A stretch of 37,231 nt of DNA. Origin: Candidatus Kerfeldbacteria bacterium CG08_land_8_20_14_0_20_40_16 (GTDB lineage Bacteria > Patescibacteriota > Patescibacteriia > UM-FILTER-42-10). The notes beneath the pieces are model-generated. The model saw only the letters and a program-made list of their open reading frames with translations, was not told where the DNA came from and made no database searches. Each line of letters starts with the position of its first letter. The stretch's first letter is position 1. Both the position numbers and the translations under genes were made by a program. The stretch is from NCBI GenBank assembly GCA_002774635.1, contig PEXU01000030.1, positions 23,368 to 60,598 on the forward strand. The letters run 5' to 3'. Below, piece after piece: positions 32,562-37,231 of this stretch.

Positions 32562-35500
32562 TCAATTTTGTTCGCACCATTCTCGGGCGTTCTGGAACAT
32601 TTTCAGCCAGGGTGATGCCTTGAGATTTGTCTTCCAGTCTTCTGGCAAGAAAGGCCACTGCCAAGTAAGAAAGGCACGTTCTGGATGAGGCATCATGGCA
32701 AGATGCCTGCCATCTGGCGAACAAAGGGCGGTTATTCCCAGTGGGGAACCGTTAGGGTTGAAAGGATACCGCTGAGTTGGAGTTCCATCGTCATCCACAA
32801 ACATAATGGGCGCCAGATTTTGCTCTAGGGTTTCAGTCCAGATCTGAGGATCAGGGAAATGCAGATGGCCTTCGCCGTGAGCAACCCAGATTCCTAAAAT
32901 GGAACCTTCCATTCCTTTAAGCATAAGGGAAGGGCTTTCCTGAATTCTTACGGAGGGCCACCGGGATTCGAATTTACCAGACTGATTGCGGATAAATCGG
33001 GGCTGTTTTACTTCCTCAATTCCCTGCCAGGGAACCCAGCCCAAGAGCGCACTCAGCTGGCAGCCGTTACAGACGCCTAAAGAGAAAGTGTCCGGCCGAT
33101 GGTAAAACCAGTCAAACATCTTTTTTAATTTAGGATTGAACCGGATGATTCCGGCTAATCCTTTTCCGGCATCCAATACGTCGGCGAATGAGAATCCTCC
33201 GGGGAACACTAATCCCCTGAAGCGGTCCAAGGAAACAACCCCTTTGAGTAGGTCGGTCATAGTGACATCCCAAGGTTCGAATCCTGCTAAGAAGAAAGCA
33301 GAAGTCATTTCCCGGTCGCCATTGGTTCCTTCTTCGCGCAGAATTGCCACTTTATGCTTTTTTTGCTGTTCTAGAATAGCAGGCGGAGTAGGTTCAGGAA
33401 CAAAAGTCAGTTTGTAGTCAGGACCCGGACGGTCGTGGTTTTCGACCTGAATCCGGGCCAGTTCTGGATTCATCTGCTCCTGTTCCAGCCGATCACTGGT
33501 TGTTTCCCACCAGTTGAGCAAGGTAGAGAGACTAACGTTTAAAATAGTCTCACCGTAGTGATTAATCATCACTTTTTTTTCGTGGCTAGTGTTGCCGAGA
33601 ATCCAACGGGGTACTCCGAACTTGGTAAGAATGACGTTAATCTCCTCTTGCCGCTCTGGCAAGAACTCAATTACTAACCTTAGCTCTTCGGAAAACAGAA
33701 GAGAAATAGCATCCTTGCTCCAAGGGAGCTCGATGGTAATTCCACAGTTTCCGGACATAGCCATTTCCGCCAGTGAAGTAATCAATCCTCCGTCGCTGAC
33801 GTCATGGCCGGCCAAAATCAGTCCCTCTTCAATCAGCATTTGGACTGCCCAAAAAGCTCTGGCAAGCAGATCCGGATAATCTACATCCGGAGATTCATTT
33901 CCGATTTGACCGAACGCCTGGGCCAGTGCTGAACCACCCAGACGGCTCTTTAAAGGTGCAAGATCAAGCAGCATCAGCTTACTCTCACCGGGCCTTTTAA
34001 TGTCCGGGGTTACCACATTAGTGATATCTGGGACAGGGGCGTAGGCTGAAATGACCATTTCACCCGGAGCCTTAACTGTTTCCCCGGAAACATCGGCTGC
34101 CATGGAAAGGCTGTCTTTGCCTCCGTCAGCAGCAATCGCCAGCTTGGTCATCAGATCCATTGCGGCCACTGCAGCATCGTAGAGCGAAGCACCCTCACCA
34201 GCCAGCTTGGCTGCCCACATCCAATTAACAGAACATTTGATTTGGGTAATGATTCGGGCCCAAACGATGTTGGTTAGTGCTTCGGCAACCGCCATGCGGG
34301 CTCCGGCTGCCGGATTAACCAGCATCTTAATCGGCTGTTCTCCAACGGCAATTGCTCCGCCGGTTAAACTGAAGTGACTCTGAGCAATCACCGCTACATC
34401 TGATACCGGAAGTTGCAATGGACCGCAGCACTGTTGCTGGGCGATTAAACCCGTAACACTGCGGTCAACTTTGTGCACCAAGTATCCTTTTGAGCCAACT
34501 GAAGGAAGCCGGAATATCAATTCTAACGCAGCGGGTACGGACAAATTGGCAGGCAGGTCAAGCGGTTTCAATTCTGGGGAGATTTTTTCAAGCCGGAAGG
34601 TTTTCTGCGGCATGTTGCTTAGAATCTGATTCAGATCCAAGTCGACCGGGGTTGAATCATCCCGCTCATCGTGGACCACAATTCGTCCTTCGCCGGTGAT
34701 TTCCCCCAAACATTCGCAGTTGACCTTTTCCCGTTTACAGATTGTCTGGAATTCATCAAAGCGGGCTGAGTCAATTAGCAGCGCGTTGCGCTCCTGATAT
34801 TCCGCTCCCCAGATTTCCAGCACTGACATGGTTTGGTCGCCCACCTGGATTTTACGGATTTCGATTCGTCCACCGGCTGGCTCCACCAGTTCAGTCAGCA
34901 CGTTGCAGGGTCCGCCCGCGCCTTGGTCGTGGATGCTCAAGATAGGATTTTGATCACCCATTTCCACGCAGGCTCTTATTACCCGATTGACTTTGTTTTC
35001 CATTTCCGCATCACCGCGCTGGACTGCGTTAAAATCCAGTTCAGCGATGTTCTCGCCGGCAAGCATGGAAGAAGCAGAGCCGCCACCAAGACCGATCCGG
35101 TAGGCTGGTCCGCCGATTTGGACAATCAGCATCCCTTTTTTCGGTTCTTGCTTTTTGATATGCCGGTCGTCAATCTGACCAATGCCGCCGGTGAACATAA
35201 TCGGCTTGACCCATTCTCTTCTTTCTCCGCCGGGAACTACCTGTCCAAAGGTTCTGGTATAACCCTGGATTACCGGTTCTCCAATCTTATTACCGTAGTC
35301 AGAAGCACCGTTGCTTTCCTCGATCAGAATGGTAAGCGGATCAGCAAGATTCCCAGGATACTTAAATTCGTTGTTTTCACCCGGAATGGGGAAATCGGGA
35401 ATATTGAGATTTCCAGTACAGTATCCTGCTGTGCCGGCAACCATCAGTGCTCCTCGGCCGGTAGCATGAACGTCACGGATTCTGCCGCCGGTTCCGGTTT

Positions 35501-36392
35501 CCGCTCCAGGAAAAGGTGCCACTCCCGAAGGGAAGTTGTGGGTTTCAGCGGTAAAAATCAAATGGTAGAGGCAGAATTGAGCCACGAACGGGGAACATCT
35601 TCCTGGAAACTTAGGAATGATTGTGTTGATCGGGAATCCTCGGATCGCGCTGGAATTATCCTTGAATGCAATCAGACTGTTGGAAGGATTAGCCTTCAGA
35701 GGAGCTTTAATAATCTGGAACAGGGTTTGGGAAAGCGTGTGTCCGTTAATGACCAACTTGCCTCTGAAGAACCAATGGCGGGAATGTTCGCTGTTGGCCT
35801 GGCCAAGCTGGAAACATTCCACGTTAGTGGGATTCCGTCCAATCTTGTTTACGAATAGATCATAGTAGAACTTAAGATCCCACTCATCCATTCCCAAGCC
35901 TAGCTCATGGTTAATTTCTTCCAGTGCTTTGATTCCCTCTTCGATCAGCCGCACTTCATAAACGGATTCCGGTTCAATGCCGGTTTCAAAAGTGATGAGC
36001 GGTTCTGGGTAGGCACATTCGGTCATCCGGTCATGGTTTGTAGTCAGGAACTGAACTGAATCTACTCCGCTTGGCACTACATACCGGCGAGAGCGTTCAA
36101 TCCTTGTTATCTTGATTAAGCCACAAGCATAGCAGATTGCCACGGCGTTGGTGGACCAGGCGGTCTCGAAATTCATTCGAGGGCCGACCTCGAGCAGGCG
36201 CGAATTCGAATTCGCGCTTTCACTTGAAACTAGCAGGGTGCTTTCTCCAAAACTCCCCGGCTCGAAGGTTTCGGTTAACAGCCATTTCAATACTCCCATT
36301 TCATAGGGGGTAAGCGGTTCAGTAGTCTGGATATTGAAGCAGTATTCAATATCCGGTCCTACTCTCCGGTAGAAATGTTGCAGGGCAGGCAT
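32562..36392 (-). CDS. purL: Phosphoribosylformylglycinamidine synthase, full-length (PurL with glutaminase domain)
   Basis: This 1276-residue enzyme converts FGAR, glutamine and ATP to FGAM in purine synthesis. The N-terminal PurS-like part, linker ('NPTNVECFQLGQANSEHSRHW') and two AIRS-like halves ('TAETHNFPSGVAPFPGAETG', 'GGGSASSM', 'VSDGGLITSLAEMAMSG') are followed by a C-terminal class I glutaminase. The glutaminase has 'GFSFADVLDAGKGLAG', nucleophile Cys in 'LGVCNGCQLSALLG' and His/Glu in 'MMPHPERAF'. This is the large proteobacterial/eukaryotic form, not the split PurS/Q/L. The start has AAAGGAGGG upstream. No other pur gene is near. A 20-bp palindrome encodes 'ANSNSR' in the N-terminal part and looks like a small in-frame insertion. 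Confidence 0.96.
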   Translation of the reverse strand: MPALQHFYRRVGPDIEYCFNIQTTEPLTPYEMGVLKWLLTETFEPGSFGESTLLVSSESANSNSRLLEVGPRMNFETAWSTNAVAICYACGLIKITRIERSRRYVVPSGVDSVQFLTTNHDRMTECAYPEPLITFETGIEPESVYEVRLIEEGIKALEEINHELGLGMDEWDLKFYYDLFVNKIGRNPTNVECFQLGQANSEHSRHWFFRGKLVINGHTLSQTLFQIIKAPLKANPSNSLIAFKDNSSAIRGFPINTIIPKFPGRCSPFVAQFCLYHLIFTAETHNFPSGVAPFPGAETGTGGRIRDVHATGRGALMVAGTAGYCTGNLNIPDFPIPGENNEFKYPGNLADPLTILIEESNGASDYGNKIGEPVIQGYTRTFGQVVPGGERREWVKPIMFTGGIGQIDDRHIKKQEPKKGMLIVQIGGPAYRIGLGGGSASSMLAGENIAELDFNAVQRGDAEMENKVNRVIRACVEMGDQNPILSIHDQGAGGPCNVLTELVEPAGGRIEIRKIQVGDQTMSVLEIWGAEYQERNALLIDSARFDEFQTICKREKVNCECLGEITGEGRIVVHDERDDSTPVDLDLNQILSNMPQKTFRLEKISPELKPLDLPANLSVPAALELIFRLPSVGSKGYLVHKVDRSVTGLIAQQQCCGPLQLPVSDVAVIAQSHFSLTGGAIAVGEQPIKMLVNPAAGARMAVAEALTNIVWARIITQIKCSVNWMWAAKLAGEGASLYDAAVAAMDLMTKLAIAADGGKDSLSMAADVSGETVKAPGEMVISAYAPVPDITNVVTPDIKRPGESKLMLLDLAPLKSRLGGSALAQAFGQIGNESPDVDYPDLLARAFWAVQMLIEEGLILAGHDVSDGGLITSLAEMAMSGNCGITIELPWSKDAISLLFSEELRLVIEFLPERQEEINVILTKFGVPRWILGNTSHEKKVMINHYGETILNVSLSTLLNWWETTSDRLEQEQMNPELARIQVENHDRPGPDYKLTFVPEPTPPAILEQQKKHKVAILREEGTNGDREMTSAFFLAGFEPWDVTMTDLLKGVVSLDRFRGLVFPGGFSFADVLDAGKGLAGIIRFNPKLKKMFDWFYHRPDTFSLGVCNGCQLSALLGWVPWQGIEEVKQPRFIRNQSGKFESRWPSVRIQESPSLMLKGMEGSILGIWVAHGEGHLHFPDPQIWTETLEQNLAPIMFVDDDGTPTQRYPFNPNGSPLGITALCSPDGRHLAMMPHPERAFLTWQWPFLPEDWKTNLKASPWLKMFQNAREWCEQN
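36198..36217. repeat. 20-bp perfect palindrome inside purL
   Basis: GCGCGAATTCGAATTCGCGC is identical in both 8-base arms to the ftsZ terminator core (GCGCGAAT-ACGC-ATTCGCGC). It is read in frame in purL just before the conserved 'LLEVGPRMNF' segment. Confidence 0.85.
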
Positions 36393-36464
36393 AGCTACCC
36401 TCCTTTCTTTTGTATTTTCAAACTACTTTCTTTTCTGAAGTTTCAGTTTTAAGCAGAGTTTTTT

Positions 36465-36493
36465 AGCTTATCAAAATTGGGGCGATAATGCAA
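36465..36493 (-). promoter_or_regulatory. Possible purL promoter
   Basis: On the minus strand TTGCAT, 17 bases, TAAGCT, about 60-65 bases before the start codon with its good Shine-Dalgarno. The -10 matches poorly. I see no purine riboswitch-like core in the leader. Confidence 0.35.
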
Positions 36494-36534
36494 AAGGTTT
36501 TTCCTTTTTGCGTTTGGTTTAGTTAATGGAAAGG

Positions 36535-36563
36535 TTGACACAGGATGGTTTATGAGTTTAGAT
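36535..36563 (+). promoter_or_regulatory. Possible promoter for the FTP-domain protein
   Basis: A perfect TTGACA (36535-36540) is followed at 17 bases by TTAGAT. A second candidate is TTTAGA-17-TATAGT (36557-36585). A hairpin AACAACTA / TAGTTGTT with a T-run (36619-36649) lies between promoter and gene and could attenuate. The 276-base intergenic region shows no further gene. Confidence 0.4.
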
Positions 36564-36668
36564 GTAAAAGTAGGGTTCATATAGTAATTTTGGACAAAAT
36601 GACCCATCAAAGCTTTTCAACAACTATTCATTAGGTATTAGTTGTTTTTAATAATTAGTAGGAGGTCA

Positions 36669-37229
36669 ATGAAAAAAATAGCAATAATTTGTCTAGCTAT
36701 AGCAATATCTACAGTTGCTACAGTAGGCATTTCCCAATATGTCATTGCTGAAGCGAGCCGAGCCGAGGAAAGGATCACTTCTTCACATTTTTCTCAATCA
36801 GAAAATGAGTTAGGGGAGGTAATTTTAGCCGAACTACAAAATAAATTGGGAGGTAATTTGCAATACACCATCGATCAAAATACGGGCAATTTAACTTTTC
36901 TTAAAAGTCAGGGCGGGGGTATTCCGATTACCATGGCGAATAGTAGCAGTTTAAACGGAGTAGGTACCGCTAATCTGTTTATGGAAGAATATGGGGCTTT
37001 ATTCGGTATCAATAATTCAGCAACAGATCTATCTATGATAAAAGAGACAACGGATGAGTTAGGAATGAAGCATATTCGTTATGGTCAGCGCTATTCAAGC
37101 GTGCCGGTTTTTGGCGGGGAGATAATTGTCCATTTGAATAATAATTTAACGGTCGCCTCGGCCAACGGCAAAGCGGTTCCTAATATATCTTTAAGGGTCT
37201 TGCCTAGCAAATTTATGATAAAATGCTAG
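36669..37229 (+). CDS. Secreted protein with FTP-type metalloprotease propeptide domain, stops at a palindrome at the window edge
   Basis: The start is ATG 36669, with Shine-Dalgarno AGGAGG upstream, not the TTG at 36642 used by the track. A signal helix 'KKIAIICLAIAISTVATVG' leads into a domain that resembles the FTP/PepSY propeptide of thermolysin- and fungalysin-like metalloproteases ('HIRYGQRYSSVPVFGGEIIVHLN', 'LTVASANGKAVPNIS'). The propeptide normally precedes a catalytic HExxH domain. Here the frame ends after 186 residues in a palindromic sequence (CCTAGCA...TGCTAGG). The gene may be broken by an insertion, or the protease may resume beyond the window. Confidence 0.7.
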   Translation: MKKIAIICLAIAISTVATVGISQYVIAEASRAEERITSSHFSQSENELGEVILAELQNKLGGNLQYTIDQNTGNLTFLKSQGGGIPITMANSSSLNGVGTANLFMEEYGALFGINNSATDLSMIKETTDELGMKHIRYGQRYSSVPVFGGEIIVHLNNNLTVASANGKAVPNISLRVLPSKFMIKC

Positions 37230-37230
37230 G
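37203..37230. repeat. Palindromic sequence at the end of the FTP-domain ORF
   Basis: CCTAGCA (37203-37209) and TGCTAGG (37224-37230) are perfect inverted arms. The right arm contains the TAG stop. Whether this is a larger element cannot be seen because the window ends. Confidence 0.5.
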
Positions 37231-37231
37231 G

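Noticed and set aside
33264-33284. GGTTCGAATCC looks like a tRNA T-arm
   Set aside because: It lies inside purL, coding AGFEPWD on the minus strand, with no acceptor stem or anticodon arm around it.
34833-35858. 341-residue plus-strand ORF opposite purL
   Set aside because: Antisense shadow of a clear, complete purL; no recognisable domain, no Shine-Dalgarno.

Overview
The window looks like a piece of a Patescibacteria (Candidate Phyla Radiation) genome, most likely Parcubacteria-like. This is inferred from gene content, not from a marker search. The signs are low GC, genes that mostly lack Shine-Dalgarno sites, asparagine-rich single-pass proteins with thrombospondin-3-like repeats, very large Cys-rich or beta-propeller surface proteins, several DsbA-like anchored oxidoreductases, a split ComEC and an archaeal-type FBP aldolase/phosphatase. 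RF2 (prfB) keeps its programmed frameshift at a UGA codon, so UGA is read as stop here.

Layout. 1-5542: 3' part of a giant secreted Ig/IPT-domain protein ending in a pilin-like module. 5557-8348: two membrane-anchored TSP3-repeat proteins, then ybeY and dgkA, almost without gaps. 8439-11085: ftsA and ftsZ, each with its own promoter, then a terminator. 11101-13950: a promoter, a GIY-YIG nuclease cassette inserted exactly at the start codon of a GT4 glycosyltransferase, and a two-domain CDP-alcohol phosphatidyltransferase (glycolipid/phospholipid synthesis). 13924-18370: htrA-like protease, prfB, glmS. 18569-22116: comEC split into a channel gene and a metallo-beta-lactamase gene, with the FBP aldolase/phosphatase gene on the opposite strand between them. 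22195-24506: DUF457 membrane hydrolase, DsbA-like protein, queuosine-precursor transporter. 24734-25841: a 35-residue acidic peptide with a perfect Shine-Dalgarno, and an unrecognised 280-residue protein. 25985-31450: DsbA-like, lgt, DsbA-like, and a 1115-residue NHL/IPT/FG-GAP surface protein. 31506-36392 (minus): lipid kinase and a full-length purL. 36669-end: an FTP-propeptide secreted protein that stops in a palindrome at the window edge.

Most interesting. Short palindromic elements are scattered through the window. One family has CCCCGTTA.../...TAACGGGG ends and apparent 4-bp target duplications, found at five places. The largest copy carries a decayed GIY-YIG nuclease gene. It and a 100-bp deletion derivative both sit exactly at the A^TGAA of an ATGAA start codon just downstream of a -10 box (apparently leaderless genes). 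At the left end the host's ATG becomes the start of the nuclease frame (MNPVR...). At the right end the duplicated TGAA gives the nuclease stop and rebuilds an ATG or GTG start for the host gene. Another copy is inserted in frame in the phosphatidyltransferase (+34 codons), and two more sit inside the nuclease gene itself. Precise in-silico removal restores a sensible gene in every case. I propose a GIY-YIG-linked mobile element family that targets start codons; I do not know of a published description.

How genes work together. The window combines cell division (ftsA/ftsZ), envelope lipid work (glycosyltransferase, phosphatidyltransferase, dgkA, lipid kinase, lgt), secreted-protein folding and quality control (three DsbA-like proteins, HtrA), large surface proteins, DNA uptake (comEC) and a few core metabolic or translation genes.
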